NCBI RefSeq assembly: GCF_000196655.1
Contig: NC_014253.1
Location: 744,001-808,000 of the forward strand
Length of the DNA: 64,000 nucleotides
Source of the DNA: Methanohalobium evestigatum Z-7303
GTDB taxonomy: Archaea > Halobacteriota > Methanosarcinia > Methanosarcinales > Methanosarcinaceae
Direction of reading: 5' to 3'
The notes under the pieces were generated by a model. That model had not been told where the DNA came from. It did not search any database and was given only the letters and a program-made list of their open reading frames with translations. Below, piece by piece: positions 35,668-45,611 of the stretch. A program made the position numbers and the translations under genes. The first letter of the stretch is position 1; each line of letters starts with the position of its first letter.

Positions 35668-36852
35668 ATGAAACCCATTGACGGTGGAATCTGTGCGGTT
35701 AGGGGAGTGCATGCTGGTGGTATTAAACCCGGTAAAAATGGACTTGGTGTTATCACTGCCAGTGGCAACTCTGCAGGAGTTTTTACCCGTAATAAAGTGA
35801 TAGCCGCTCCTTTAATAGTCACCAGGGAAAGAATCACTGAAAAAGGTCATCTTTCTGCTGTAATCATGAATAGCGGCAATGCTAATGCATTCACAGGAGA
35901 AGAAGGGATTGATGATTCAGTATACATGGCAAAACTGCTTGCTGATAAATTAGATATTCCAGATAAGCAGGTAGGTGTTGCATCCACTGGAGTTATCGGG
36001 AAGAAACTCGATACTGACTGGTTAGATGAAAACATCGATGAGGTTTTAAATTCCCTATCCAACAGTCCTGATGGCAGCCAATCTGCTGCCCGCTCAATAA
36101 TGACCACCGATACATTTGCCAAAGAGTCTGCAATTGAACTTAATAACGGTATCCGTATTGGCGGAATTGCAAAAGGCTCTGGAATGATAGAACCGAACAT
36201 GGGTACTATGCTTGCCTTTATATATACTGATGCAGTACTTGATTCAAAATCATTAAATAAATCTTTAAAAGCAGGTGTTGATAAAAGCTTTAACATGATA
36301 GTGGTGGATGGAGACACCAGTACCAACGACATGGTGCTGCTAACAGCAACTGGTGAATCTGGAGTTGAAACTGATATTAATGATTTTCAAGAAGGTCTTG
36401 ATTTTGTTCTTACAGACCTTGCAAAAATGATTGCAAGAGATGGTGAAGGTGCTACCAAATTAATTGAAGTTAATGTAGATGGTGCTTTTACATATGACGA
36501 TGCCCGCCTTGTTGCAAAATCCATTGTACGTTCACCTCTTGTAAAAACCGCAATATTTGGACATGACCCTAACTGGGGCCGCATAATTGCAGCAATCGGT
36601 TATTCTGGTGCGAATATAAGGCAGGATAAAATATCGCTTGCTTTTTCCGACGGTAAGAACACTGTAGAACTTGTTAAAAACGGTCGTATAGTCACAAATG
36701 ATAGAAATTCACAGGACGCACTAAAAAACATAATGGAAAAAAAAGATATCAAAATACTGATAAATCTTGGAATGGACAATAAAAGCGCTACAGCGTGGGG
36801 TTGTGACCTGACATATGACTATATAAAAATCAATGCGGAATATACAACATGA
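35668..36852 (+). CDS. argJ: Bifunctional ornithine acetyltransferase / N-acetylglutamate synthase
   Basis: ArgJ moves the acetyl group from acetylornithine to glutamate, recycling it in arginine synthesis, and may also use acetyl-CoA. The 394-residue precursor is autocleaved ahead of the nucleophile Thr180 in EPNMGTMLAF. The beta-chain motifs DGDTSTNDM and GHDPNWGRIIAAIGYSG are intact. GAAGGAG precedes the ATG. It follows the CBS protein by 13 bases and the next gene's ribosome site overlaps its stop codon. Confidence 0.96.
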   Translation: MKPIDGGICAVRGVHAGGIKPGKNGLGVITASGNSAGVFTRNKVIAAPLIVTRERITEKGHLSAVIMNSGNANAFTGEEGIDDSVYMAKLLADKLDIPDKQVGVASTGVIGKKLDTDWLDENIDEVLNSLSNSPDGSQSAARSIMTTDTFAKESAIELNNGIRIGGIAKGSGMIEPNMGTMLAFIYTDAVLDSKSLNKSLKAGVDKSFNMIVVDGDTSTNDMVLLTATGESGVETDINDFQEGLDFVLTDLAKMIARDGEGATKLIEVNVDGAFTYDDARLVAKSIVRSPLVKTAIFGHDPNWGRIIAAIGYSGANIRQDKISLAFSDGKNTVELVKNGRIVTNDRNSQDALKNIMEKKDIKILINLGMDNKSATAWGCDLTYDYIKINAEYTT

Positions 36853-36868
36853 AGGTGAACATCTAATA

Positions 36869-38329
36869 ATGGAACTTGAACACTGGGAAAAAAATCATTC
36901 TGAAGCATACTCTGACATCAGCAAATCATTGGAAAACATTAAAGGCATTTTTGTTGCATATAACAGCAATATTGATGCAATAAAACACATTGAAAAAGAC
37001 GATTTTGACAAACTTTTAAAACATGTGAACCTGAAAAACGTTAAACACAGGTCGATGTCATTTCCGAGAGTGATTAAAGACCCTGATGATCTTATGGCAA
37101 GATTGGTAATTGCCATGCGCGATGGTAAAGCCGCAGAAGTTCCTACATATTCTACCGATGTTCATGAATGGCTAACAAACCATATTGATTTTGATAATGC
37201 TTATATGGGTGGACAGGCTGGTATTATATCTAATTTCCTGGCAAATATTGATATAAAAAATGTAGTAACCTACGTTCCCTGGCTTTCCAAGGAACAGGCT
37301 GAATACTTCACAAATTCTAAAAATCTTCTGTATCCGGTTGTAGAAAACAGTAAACTGAGTTTCAAACATCCAATAAACGCCTATAACCCGGAATATGAGC
37401 CAAAAGTTAACTGGATAATGGAATTTTCAAAAGGACTTGAAGTACAATGCGGAGAAGAAGAATTTGTAGTTCCAAGAGATAACCGACTTATACTTTCCTC
37501 AAGACCTACATGGCTTCGCATAGACATGAGTAAAGAGCTTTATGAGCAACTACCGGAACTTGGAAAAAATGTCGATGGTGCTATACTTTCAGGCTACCAG
37601 ATGATAAAAGAAAATTATGAGGATGGTTCTACATACCATAATTATGTTAAAAAATCAGTCGATGCTATAAAGAGATTAAAGAATGGAAATCCAGATATTC
37701 GCATTCATGTAGAATTTACATCTATACAGGATAAGTTTATCCGTGAAAGGATATTAAAAGATATTGTTAGCCAGCATGTCCATTCACTGGGACTTGATAC
37801 AATAGAAGTTGCAAACGCTCTTAACGTCCTTGATTATGAGGAACTTGCTTATGCAGTTATCAATAAAACTGAGAAAGGTATTTCTGCACTGTATGAAGGA
37901 GCAGTCCGTTTATTATATGAACTTGAACTTGAAAGAGTACATGTACATTCACTTGGGTATTTTATCTGTGTCGTTAAAAATACACATCCAGTAGACATAG
38001 AAGACCATAGGAATGCCCTCCTGTTCGCATCAACAGCTTCTGCCGCCAAAGCTAAAATAGGAAATATCAAATCAATTGATGATATCAAAAAAGGTCTTGG
38101 AACTCCTGTTTCAGAGAAGGGATATAACCACCTCCAAGAATTGGCAAAATACCTTGAAAAAGAAGGCATATGCCTTACAGAGGAGTTTGAAAAGGGATAC
38201 ATCCGCACCCCATACCATGATGTTATAATCATACCTACTAAAGTGGTGGAAAAACCAGTTGCTACGGTTGGAATAGGTGATATAATATCTGCATCAGCCT
38301 TTGCAGCCGTACTGGCTAAGATGAAATGA
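36869..38329 (+). CDS. pfkC: ADP-dependent glucokinase/phosphofructokinase family protein
   Basis: The 486-residue kinase uses ADP instead of ATP to phosphorylate fructose 6-phosphate and/or glucose in the modified archaeal glycolysis. The family motifs are the start VAYNSNIDAIKHI, GGQAGIISN, LSGYQMI, and the catalytic C-terminal GIGDIISASAF with the aspartate base. I start at ATG 36869, behind AAGGTGA that overlaps the argJ stop; a start 36 bases upstream would lie inside argJ. Cotranscription with argJ is likely. Sugar specificity is not clear from sequence. Confidence 0.9.
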   Translation: MELEHWEKNHSEAYSDISKSLENIKGIFVAYNSNIDAIKHIEKDDFDKLLKHVNLKNVKHRSMSFPRVIKDPDDLMARLVIAMRDGKAAEVPTYSTDVHEWLTNHIDFDNAYMGGQAGIISNFLANIDIKNVVTYVPWLSKEQAEYFTNSKNLLYPVVENSKLSFKHPINAYNPEYEPKVNWIMEFSKGLEVQCGEEEFVVPRDNRLILSSRPTWLRIDMSKELYEQLPELGKNVDGAILSGYQMIKENYEDGSTYHNYVKKSVDAIKRLKNGNPDIRIHVEFTSIQDKFIRERILKDIVSQHVHSLGLDTIEVANALNVLDYEELAYAVINKTEKGISALYEGAVRLLYELELERVHVHSLGYFICVVKNTHPVDIEDHRNALLFASTASAAKAKIGNIKSIDDIKKGLGTPVSEKGYNHLQELAKYLEKEGICLTEEFEKGYIRTPYHDVIIIPTKVVEKPVATVGIGDIISASAFAAVLAKMK

Positions 38330-38355
38330 GAGTCTAAAAAAACAGGAGCTTTTCG

Positions 38356-39696
38356 ATGAATATACTCTGTGGATACAACGCAAACATCGATTCAGTTTAC
38401 AGGATTACAGGGGATGAGATTAACCGGTTGCTTGAACATCAAAACCAAGATAACATCATAAAAAAAATAGAAAATCCACCCAACCGTATTGATTCTATTG
38501 ATGATTTTATTGCCGGTCTGATTATCTGTATACGTAATGGTTCAGGTGCAGAATGGCTTGTTCATGATGATTCGGTTTTTGAGTTTTTAAAAAACTATTT
38601 TTTTGACAATTCCATTATCCGTATGGGTGGGAATTGTGGCATAATGTCAAATGTGTTGTCACTAATGGGTGCTGGTGAAGTAGTACCAAATATTGCAAAA
38701 CCATCAAAAACCCAGCTTGATGCATTTACAGACAACGAATCTATCATTATTCCAGGTTACAATAATCAGAATGATATTAATGAAGACAAAGAATTAATAC
38801 ATTTTGTATTCGACTTTAAAAAAGGTGAAAAAGTTACCTTAAACGGTTATTCCATGGTGGCACCAAGAGAAAATCGTTTCATAGCTACATATGACTGTTT
38901 GAACATAGAACTTACAATTAACCCCGATTTTAAACACTATGCCGATGAACACATAGATGAAATGGATGGTGCACTGATATCAGGTTACCATATGCTTCAG
39001 GAATATTATCCAGATGGTTCCAGCTATGTTGACAAATTCCAGAAATCCCTTGACCAGATAAAAAACTGGAAACAGTTAAATAAACAACTGTTGCTTCATG
39101 CAGAACTTGGACATTTTTCCAATGTTGAAATTGCCCAATATGTATTCACTAGCCTTACAGACCACGTAGATGGAATGGGTATGAATGAGGATGAACTTGC
39201 AATGCTGCACGGGATACACAACATCCCTGTAAATGATATTTTACAGATGAATGCTATATCTATACTTGAAGCATCCTTACAATGTGTTTTAAAATCCGGA
39301 TTACAAAAGTTTATAATTCACACAAGGGAATTTACGCTTTGTGTCTGTAAACCAGACGTTTTTGATGCTGTCTGTGAACTCGAATCTATGAAATTCGGAG
39401 TGAAATGTGCAGCCGTATTTGCAGACACAGGGATACTTAAAAATAGAAACTATGTTGAAAAAACAGCATCAAAACTGGAAGAAAGTGATTTTGGATTAAA
39501 TGAAGTAGAAAAAATCAAGGAATTTATAAACGGTAAATCGTACAATAATGGAACTTATGGGAGTCGTTCAGGTTTAAGTGTGGGTATAATTCCGACCCTT
39601 ATTTCAAAAAACCCTATATCCACTGTAGGATTGGGAGATACCTTCTGTGCTGGAACATACTTGAAACAACTTGAATTGGTTAAAAATCCTGAATGA
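38356..39696 (+). CDS. ADP-dependent sugar kinase paralog
   Basis: The 446-residue protein is a second, divergent member of the ADP-dependent kinase family directly after the first (26-base gap). It keeps CGYNANIDSVYRI, MGGNCGIMSNVL, LISGYHMLQEYYPDGSSY and the catalytic GLGDTFCAGTY, so it is probably active. It lacks about 20 N-terminal residues of its neighbour and reads TVGLGDTF as in the ribokinase-type end. One of the pair may prefer glucose and the other fructose 6-phosphate, or this one may have another substrate. Its stop abuts that of the convergent cca gene. Confidence 0.85.
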   Translation: MNILCGYNANIDSVYRITGDEINRLLEHQNQDNIIKKIENPPNRIDSIDDFIAGLIICIRNGSGAEWLVHDDSVFEFLKNYFFDNSIIRMGGNCGIMSNVLSLMGAGEVVPNIAKPSKTQLDAFTDNESIIIPGYNNQNDINEDKELIHFVFDFKKGEKVTLNGYSMVAPRENRFIATYDCLNIELTINPDFKHYADEHIDEMDGALISGYHMLQEYYPDGSSYVDKFQKSLDQIKNWKQLNKQLLLHAELGHFSNVEIAQYVFTSLTDHVDGMGMNEDELAMLHGIHNIPVNDILQMNAISILEASLQCVLKSGLQKFIIHTREFTLCVCKPDVFDAVCELESMKFGVKCAAVFADTGILKNRNYVEKTASKLEESDFGLNEVEKIKEFINGKSYNNGTYGSRSGLSVGIIPTLISKNPISTVGLGDTFCAGTYLKQLELVKNPE

Positions 39697-41061
39697 TTAT
39701 AACCATCTTCTAAGATATTTGCGAAATTCTGGGTCTTTAATCCTACAGATTTCATCATTTTCCAGTATAAAAAACCCTTTTTCCACAGTTTTTTTAATAT
39801 GTTTCCCGAGAGAGCATGTTAACAGGTTTGATTCGATTAGTGTTTTAACATCTGTATATTTTCTAATTTTTTCAACCACATATGCTCCATTTTCAATATA
39901 CATGGAGAATATATAATCCGAATTTTTGTATTTAGATTTAAAATTGTCCGCATGTTTGTGTATCCATACCGGCGGACCCTGATGCTTTTTGACGTTGGGA
40001 AGTGTTGAAGTTAAAAGCTCCAGCAAAATTACTGAGTAATCACCTGCCCATGAACCAGTGCTGAACACTGTAAATTCATGGTTTTCAAGCAAGGTCGGAA
40101 CTGAACTTTCTAACTTATATAATTGAGGATAAAATACATCTTCCACAACATCGGGTGTTTTAAACACAATTGCAACCACTGAACTGTTTCTCAAATATAA
40201 CCGGTTATTTATTTCACTGTCATTTAAAGGAGTTATTGGTTCTGGGAAAAAGAAATCCAATGATGGTGATTCAAAAAAACTGCGGGATTTATCCACAAAT
40301 TCTGCCAGTTTATTAATTGATAAAGCTGCGGCTACATTTCTTCCCGGGTCGGTTGGGTCTATCATAACAAATGGTTCATCATGTTCTGACTGTCCGTGAT
40401 TCATCATATCAATGACCATACCGGGACTCCAGTTACATGCTGATTTTAATAGGTTGTCAAATGAACCAAAGTGTATAATCAGTAATTCCGCAAAGTATCC
40501 TGAAAAACCTCTTGTTTTAAGTTCAGACCCATATACACCGATTCCGTGCATGAACTGTTTTAGAATAAGAACCTCATCTTCAAGTCCTTTTATATTTTCT
40601 TTTACAAACTTATTATGAAAGGGTGTACGGTCAACTGCAGACCTGATGTTTGATGCTGATTGTACACGAAAACATGGAACAATATCTACATCATAGCCTC
40701 TAAATTTTAGGCTTATATAGGGATGTTCTGCATACTGCTCCTGCCAATTTTCAGCCTCTTCCGCCACTTTTCTGGCAATTTTTAAACCATAATACTCAAG
40801 ATATTTAACATCAGTATTTTCCGGAAATAGTATAAATATGTCCAGGTCATGTGTACCGGACAACCATGTTCCCCTTGCTGCTGACCCTACTAACTGGGCT
40901 GACACCCCCGACAAATCCATTTCAGAAACATTAGAATTGATTTTTTTTATCAGGTAATCAACAACATCAAACAAATGTTTTTGTTCATCAGATGTTGGTT
41001 TTACTCTTGTAAGTACATCTTTTTTAATATTTTTAGGTATATTTGACATATTTTCATTCAT
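39697..41061 (-). CDS. cca: CCA-adding enzyme, class I (archaeal tRNA nucleotidyltransferase)
   Basis: The 454-residue enzyme builds or repairs the 3' CCA of tRNAs without a template. The nucleotidyltransferase signature GSAARGTWLSGTHDLDIFILFPE carries the metal aspartates, and the archaeal tail domains follow (RGFSGYFAELLIIHFGSF; VDPTDPGRNVAAALS as IDPTDPGRNVAAALS). None of the tRNAs in this window encode CCA, which fits the need for it. The gene is tail-to-tail with the kinase paralog with no base between stops. Confidence 0.95.
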   Translation of the reverse strand: MNENMSNIPKNIKKDVLTRVKPTSDEQKHLFDVVDYLIKKINSNVSEMDLSGVSAQLVGSAARGTWLSGTHDLDIFILFPENTDVKYLEYYGLKIARKVAEEAENWQEQYAEHPYISLKFRGYDVDIVPCFRVQSASNIRSAVDRTPFHNKFVKENIKGLEDEVLILKQFMHGIGVYGSELKTRGFSGYFAELLIIHFGSFDNLLKSACNWSPGMVIDMMNHGQSEHDEPFVMIDPTDPGRNVAAALSINKLAEFVDKSRSFFESPSLDFFFPEPITPLNDSEINNRLYLRNSSVVAIVFKTPDVVEDVFYPQLYKLESSVPTLLENHEFTVFSTGSWAGDYSVILLELLTSTLPNVKKHQGPPVWIHKHADNFKSKYKNSDYIFSMYIENGAYVVEKIRKYTDVKTLIESNLLTCSLGKHIKKTVEKGFFILENDEICRIKDPEFRKYLRRWL

Positions 41062-41283
41062 TGTTAAACACTTGAAGTATTATTGGTTATAATTCTTATA
41101 TCGACAATGTTTATTAAAACGGTCATGATAAAGGGTTTGTAAATTTGATAAATGTCGTCTACTTATAAATATATTGAGTAAAAGAAAATTGGGAAAACTT
41201 ATATAGGGATTAATACATGATAAGATTGAACGACTTATTAGCTGTTTATTGCCACCAAAGTTGTTATAAAAGTATAGATGGGA

Positions 41284-41410
41284 GTTATATATCTAAAGGA
41301 CATATATAACAAAACCAAGTTTAGTTATTAAATAATGTCTGGTTAATGAAATAATAAAAGGAGTTATAGTAAATTTGCTATGCTAACACAACTAACTATA
41401 TATTGTGTTA
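41284..41410 (+). promoter_or_regulatory. Betaine transporter promoter with two inverted repeats
   Basis: The 379-base gap before the transporter holds no supported gene. GTTATATAT (41284-41292) and ATATATAAC (41302-41310) form a perfect inverted repeat. TAACACAA (41384-41391) and TTGTGTTA (41403-41410) form another, with a TATA-like CTATATAT between its arms. An operator surrounding the TATA box would let a repressor block transcription, in keeping with salt-controlled betaine uptake. Which protein binds is unknown. Confidence 0.5.
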
Positions 41411-41440
41411 CATATGTAAAAATATATCAATATAATTTTA

Positions 41441-42658
41441 ATGGAGTTTTTTAACTTGACAGAAGAAGAAGAAGTATTAATAGAGGTAAATAATCTTTCT
41501 AAGATATTTGGAGAAAATCCAGATCAAGCAATATCTCTATTAAATGAAGGATACACCAAGAACGAAATCCATGAAAAAACCGGTCAAACGGTAGGTCTTC
41601 ACGACATTAATTTTAAAGTCCAAAAAGGTGAAATATTCGTTTTGATGGGGCTTTCAGGTTCTGGAAAATCCACATTATTAAGATGTATAAACCGCCTTAT
41701 CCCCCCTACATATGGTGAAGTATACATTGAAGGCGAAGACATAGCAAAAATGGACATGGAACAACTCAGAAAAATACGCAGAGAAAAACTGAGTATGGTA
41801 TTCCAGAACTTTGCTTTACTGCCCCATAGGACAGTGCTTGACAATGTAGCCTATGGTCTGGAAGTATATGGAGTGGAAAAGGAAGAACGTTATAAAGCAT
41901 CCAGAGAAGCTATTGAAACTGTGGGTCTAAAAGGTTATGAAGAAAGTAGAATAACACAACTTAGTGGTGGTATGCAGCAACGAGTCGGACTCGCCAGAGC
42001 TCTGGCTACTGACCCACATTTCCTGCTGATGGATGAAGCGTTTAGTGCCCTTGACCCACTGATACGCAGTGAAATGCAGGATGAATTGCTTGCACTACAG
42101 GAACAGGTTCACAAGACAATTATTTTCGTCACCCATGACCTTGATGAAGCGCTAAAAATTGGTGACAGAATCGCGCTCATGAAAGACGGACAGATTGTTC
42201 AGGTGGGTACGGCAGAAGAAATCCTTACAAAGCCTGCAAACCAGTATGTATCCCAGTTTATTGCAGGTGTAGATAAATCAAAGGTTCTTACAGCAGAATC
42301 AGTAATGATGGACCCTGAGCCTGTTGTATCCATAAATTCAGGTCCAAGTGTAGCACTGCAGTTAATGAGAGAACACGGAATTTCTTCAATATTTGTTGTT
42401 AACAAACATAAAGGTCTTGAAGGTGTTGTTACTGTAGAAGATGCTGCTGAAGCCAGACGAAACAAGAAGAATCTTGAAGATGTTATTATAAGAGAGTATC
42501 CAACAACAACAAAAGATACACAACTAAAAGACATCATACCGATGATAGCGGAAAGTTCCTATCCTGTTGCTGTAGTAGATGATAACAACAAACTTCATGG
42601 TGTTCTTGTCCGTGGCGGTATCCTTGGAGCAATTGCAATGGAGGAAGAAGAACAATGA
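41441..42658 (+). CDS. proV: Glycine betaine/proline ABC transporter, ATP-binding protein with CBS domains
   Basis: The 405-residue ATPase drives uptake of a compatible solute. Walker A is GLSGSGKS at residues 70-77, the signature LSGGMQQRVGLARALA is near 178, and Walker B FLLMDEAFSALDP near 200. Two CBS domains follow at the C-terminus (from about 285), which in the OpuA/ProV group sense ionic strength or regulate activity. The N-terminal extension ahead of the ABC core (NPDQAISLLNEGYTKNEIHEKTG) is also typical. Its stop overlaps the permease start (ATGA). The ATG has little ribosome-site match; a TTG six codons later is possible. Confidence 0.93.
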   Translation: MEFFNLTEEEEVLIEVNNLSKIFGENPDQAISLLNEGYTKNEIHEKTGQTVGLHDINFKVQKGEIFVLMGLSGSGKSTLLRCINRLIPPTYGEVYIEGEDIAKMDMEQLRKIRREKLSMVFQNFALLPHRTVLDNVAYGLEVYGVEKEERYKASREAIETVGLKGYEESRITQLSGGMQQRVGLARALATDPHFLLMDEAFSALDPLIRSEMQDELLALQEQVHKTIIFVTHDLDEALKIGDRIALMKDGQIVQVGTAEEILTKPANQYVSQFIAGVDKSKVLTAESVMMDPEPVVSINSGPSVALQLMREHGISSIFVVNKHKGLEGVVTVEDAAEARRNKKNLEDVIIREYPTTTKDTQLKDIIPMIAESSYPVAVVDDNNKLHGVLVRGGILGAIAMEEEEQ

Positions 42659-43491
42659 GCCCATTACTTCCAAAAGTACCATTAGGTAATTATGTAGAAG
42701 ATGCAGTAAACTGGATTGATGCTACTTTCGGATTCATACTCGATGGAATCAGTGCGATATTAAGTTTTCTCCTGGATTTATTCCTCGATATTCTATTATT
42801 CCTTCCTCACTGGCTGTTTATTGTATTGTTTATTGTTGCAGCTTATTTCCTGACCGGACGCAACTGGCATATTGCAGCTATTGGAGGTATAGGATTTTTT
42901 GTGCTTGATAATCTTCAGTTATGGTCTCTTGGCATGCAGACTATAGCCCTTGTTATATCATCTGCAGTTATTGCACTGATTATAGGAATCCCTGTTGGTA
43001 TATTAAGTTCCAAAAACGATAATTTCAAAGCTGCCATTAAGCCGCTACTTGACCTTATGCAGACAATGCCGCCATTTGTATATCTGATTCCAGCGGTTAT
43101 TTTCTTTGGTCTTGGTAACGTACCGGGTCTAATTGCTACCATTGTATTTGCAATGCCACCAGGCATCCGCCTTACAGACCTTGGTATTCGTCAGGTACCT
43201 ACTGAACTTGTAGAAGTTGCAGATGCTTTTGGTTCAACTCCGATGCAGAAATTGGTTAAAGTTCAATTACCAGTTGCACTGCAGACGATTATGACAGGTA
43301 TTAATCAGGTTATTATGCTGTCACTGTCAATGGTTGTTATCGCAGCAATGATTGGTGCCCGTGGACTTGGATATCAGGTTCTAATAGGCATCCAGAGAGT
43401 TGACATCGGACTCGGGTTCGAAGCTGGACTTGGTATTGTCATAATTGCCATAATTCTTGACAGACTTACTCAGGGACTTACACCTGAGTAA
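42655..43491 (+). CDS. proW: Glycine betaine/proline ABC transporter, permease
   Basis: The 278-residue inner-membrane protein has five or more hydrophobic spans (for example ILSFLLDLFLDILLFL and TIALVISSAVIALIIGIPVG) and the ABC-permease loop EVADAFGSTPMQKLVKVQLPVALQTIM, which contacts the ATPase. It pairs with the ATPase upstream by a 4-base overlap. It is cotranscribed with it; the binding-protein gene follows after 149 bases. Confidence 0.92.
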   Translation: MSPLLPKVPLGNYVEDAVNWIDATFGFILDGISAILSFLLDLFLDILLFLPHWLFIVLFIVAAYFLTGRNWHIAAIGGIGFFVLDNLQLWSLGMQTIALVISSAVIALIIGIPVGILSSKNDNFKAAIKPLLDLMQTMPPFVYLIPAVIFFGLGNVPGLIATIVFAMPPGIRLTDLGIRQVPTELVEVADAFGSTPMQKLVKVQLPVALQTIMTGINQVIMLSLSMVVIAAMIGARGLGYQVLIGIQRVDIGLGFEAGLGIVIIAIILDRLTQGLTPE

Positions 43492-43640
43492 AAATATTTT
43501 TTCTATGTTACGGAAAAGTATTTAAGATTAGCCCTTATAAACATAAGTTGAAAATCTACAAATATCTATTTTCCAATGGATATATGAGAGAAATATAAAT
43601 CTTTAAATTAATTAACAAATCTTGAGAGAGGTTGCATAAT

Positions 43641-44555
43641 ATGCTAAACGGTAAAAAATCCAAATCAATATTAATGATTGGTCTGGTACTCATGTTAGCT
43701 ATTGCTGGTGCAGGATGTGCATCACAGGATGGCGATACAGAGAACGGTGCCGATAACGGCAACCAGACACCAAGCGAAGAAAAAAGCGTAACAATAGCCT
43801 ATGTACAGTGGGCAAGCGCTGAAGCTACTACCAATGTAGTAAAAGAAGTATATGAACAGGCAGGGTATGAAGTAAACCTCCAGAATACCGCTGCCGGTAT
43901 AATGTATCAGGGAATCGCAAACGGTGACGCTGATTTCTCAGTATGTTCATGGCTACCTGACACACAGGCAAACTACTGGGACCAGTATGGTGACCAGATA
44001 GACAGGGTTAGAGTAAACACACCAGAAGTAAAAACTGGTCTTGTAGTACCTGAATATGTTGATGTTGATACAATTCCAGAACTTAAAGGAAATGAATCAC
44101 AATTTGATGGAACAATTACCGGTATCGACCCTGGTGCAGGTATAATGTCACAGACTGAAACCGCACTTGAAGAGTATGAACTTGATGGATACGAACTGGA
44201 ATCCAGTAGTGGTCCCGCAATGACATCAGCACTCAGAAGTGTTATATCTAATGAAGATTCTATTGTTGTGACACTCTGGAACCCACACTGGGCATTCGCA
44301 CGCTGGGATCTGAAATATCTGGACGACCCACAGGACGTCTATGGTTCAGATGACATTGTAACTATAGCAAGACAGGGTCTTGAGGAAGACAAACCCAATG
44401 CCTATACTATTCTTGAAAATTTAAACTGGACCGTCGCCGACAATGAACAGGTCATGGCATATATTGACCAGGGTATGAGCGGCGAAGAAGCTGCCGAGAA
44501 ATGGGTTGAAGAGAATCCTGAAAAAGTCAATGCCTGGCTTGGAGAAGGGGAATAA
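43641..44555 (+). CDS. proX: Glycine betaine ABC transporter substrate-binding lipoprotein 1
   Basis: The 304-residue protein has a signal sequence (KSILMIGLVLMLAIAGAGC) with lipobox IAGAGC, so it is anchored outside the membrane by a lipidated cysteine. The mature part is an OpuAC/ProX-type domain; VTIAYVQWASAEATTNVVKEVYE at the start and the late TLWNPHWAFARWDLKYLDDP carry aromatic residues typical of quaternary-ammonium pockets. ATG 43641 follows GAGAGGT. It is close in sequence to the next gene. The 149-base gap after proW may hold its own promoter. Confidence 0.92.
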   Translation: MLNGKKSKSILMIGLVLMLAIAGAGCASQDGDTENGADNGNQTPSEEKSVTIAYVQWASAEATTNVVKEVYEQAGYEVNLQNTAAGIMYQGIANGDADFSVCSWLPDTQANYWDQYGDQIDRVRVNTPEVKTGLVVPEYVDVDTIPELKGNESQFDGTITGIDPGAGIMSQTETALEEYELDGYELESSSGPAMTSALRSVISNEDSIVVTLWNPHWAFARWDLKYLDDPQDVYGSDDIVTIARQGLEEDKPNAYTILENLNWTVADNEQVMAYIDQGMSGEEAAEKWVEENPEKVNAWLGEGE

Positions 44556-44578
44556 TTACCCCTTGACTTCTTTTTTTA
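44545..44578 (+). terminator. Terminator after first binding-protein gene
   Basis: AAGGGG (44545-44550) and CCCCTT (44559-44564) form a hairpin that overlaps the stop codon, followed by a run of seven T. It probably ends most transcripts before the second binding-protein gene. Confidence 0.65.
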
Positions 44579-44684
44579 TTTATTCTAATTATTTTTACTA
44601 ATTATCATCCAAATTCAGCGGTTCATACCGTTATATCATAGAAAAAATATTTACCAAAAAATAAAATATATAAGGAGGACTTAT

Positions 44685-45611
44685 TTGTTGAAAACAAATA
44701 GTAAAATAAAACCACTATTGGTAATTGGTATGGTATTAATCCTTGCCATCGCTGGTGCAGGTTGTGCAACAGACCAGAGTGAAGGTAAACAGGATAATAC
44801 CGATGACAACAATAGCGGTACAGAAACCACTGATAATACAAAAGAAGTTTCCATTGCATATGTCCAGTGGGACGATGCAATTGCTACTACAAATGTAGTT
44901 AAACAGGTATATGAAAAAGCCGGATATGATGTGAAAATGAACTCTGTGGCTGCTGGAGCCATGTACCAAGCTATTGCCAGTGGAGATGTTGATTTCTCAG
45001 CCTGTGGCTGGTTACCTAACACCCAAGCAAATTACTGGGAAGAATATGGAGACCAGATTGACAAGGTAGGACCAAACCTTGAAGGAGCATCCACTGGTCT
45101 TGTAGTTCCAACATACATGGACATTGATTCCATCGAAGAACTCAATGAGAACAAAGAAAAACTTGATGGAAAAATTACCGGTATAGACCCCGGAGCAGGC
45201 ATCATGTCACAGACAGATACTGCTATTCAAGAATACAACCTTGACTATGAACTGATGTCAAGCAGTAGCGCTGGAATGGCATCAGCTCTTAAGGCTGCTT
45301 ATGATAAAAAAGAACCAATTGTTGTAACACTCTGGAACCCGCACTGGGCATTCGCACGCTGGGATTTGAAATATCTGGACGATCCAAAAGGTGTTTACGG
45401 TGAAGACCAGATTGTTAATCTTGCCCGTCAGGGTATGAGTGAGGACAAACCAGAAGCCTATGAAATCCTTAACAGATTCGAATGGTCTATGGAAGATGTG
45501 GAATCTGTAATGGCTGATATTCAGAGCGGAACACCTGCTGAAGAAGCAGCTTCCAAATGGATTGAAAACAATCCAGAAAAAGTTGATTACTGGGTAAATG
45601 GCGAACAATAA
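44685..45611 (+). CDS. proX: Glycine betaine ABC transporter substrate-binding lipoprotein 2
   Basis: The 308-residue paralog of the preceding protein has the same layout: signal LLVIGMVLILAIAGAGC with a lipobox, an acidic linker rich in Asp, Asn and Thr, then VSIAYVQWDDAIATTNVVKQVYE and TLWNPHWAFARWDLKYLDDP. No ATG is available: the start is TTG at 44685 (or the TTG at 44688), behind a strong TAAGGAGGA. The two proteins presumably serve the same transporter with different ligands or affinities. Acidic linkers fit a saline environment. Confidence 0.91.
   Translation: MLKTNSKIKPLLVIGMVLILAIAGAGCATDQSEGKQDNTDDNNSGTETTDNTKEVSIAYVQWDDAIATTNVVKQVYEKAGYDVKMNSVAAGAMYQAIASGDVDFSACGWLPNTQANYWEEYGDQIDKVGPNLEGASTGLVVPTYMDIDSIEELNENKEKLDGKITGIDPGAGIMSQTDTAIQEYNLDYELMSSSSAGMASALKAAYDKKEPIVVTLWNPHWAFARWDLKYLDDPKGVYGEDQIVNLARQGMSEDKPEAYEILNRFEWSMEDVESVMADIQSGTPAEEAASKWIENNPEKVDYWVNGEQ

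Noticed and set aside
41217-41309. 30-codon frame in the betaine transporter leader, behind AGGGATT
   Set aside because: It overlaps the inverted repeat at 41284-41310, has no recognisable features and a weak ribosome site; an upstream regulatory frame remains barely possible.
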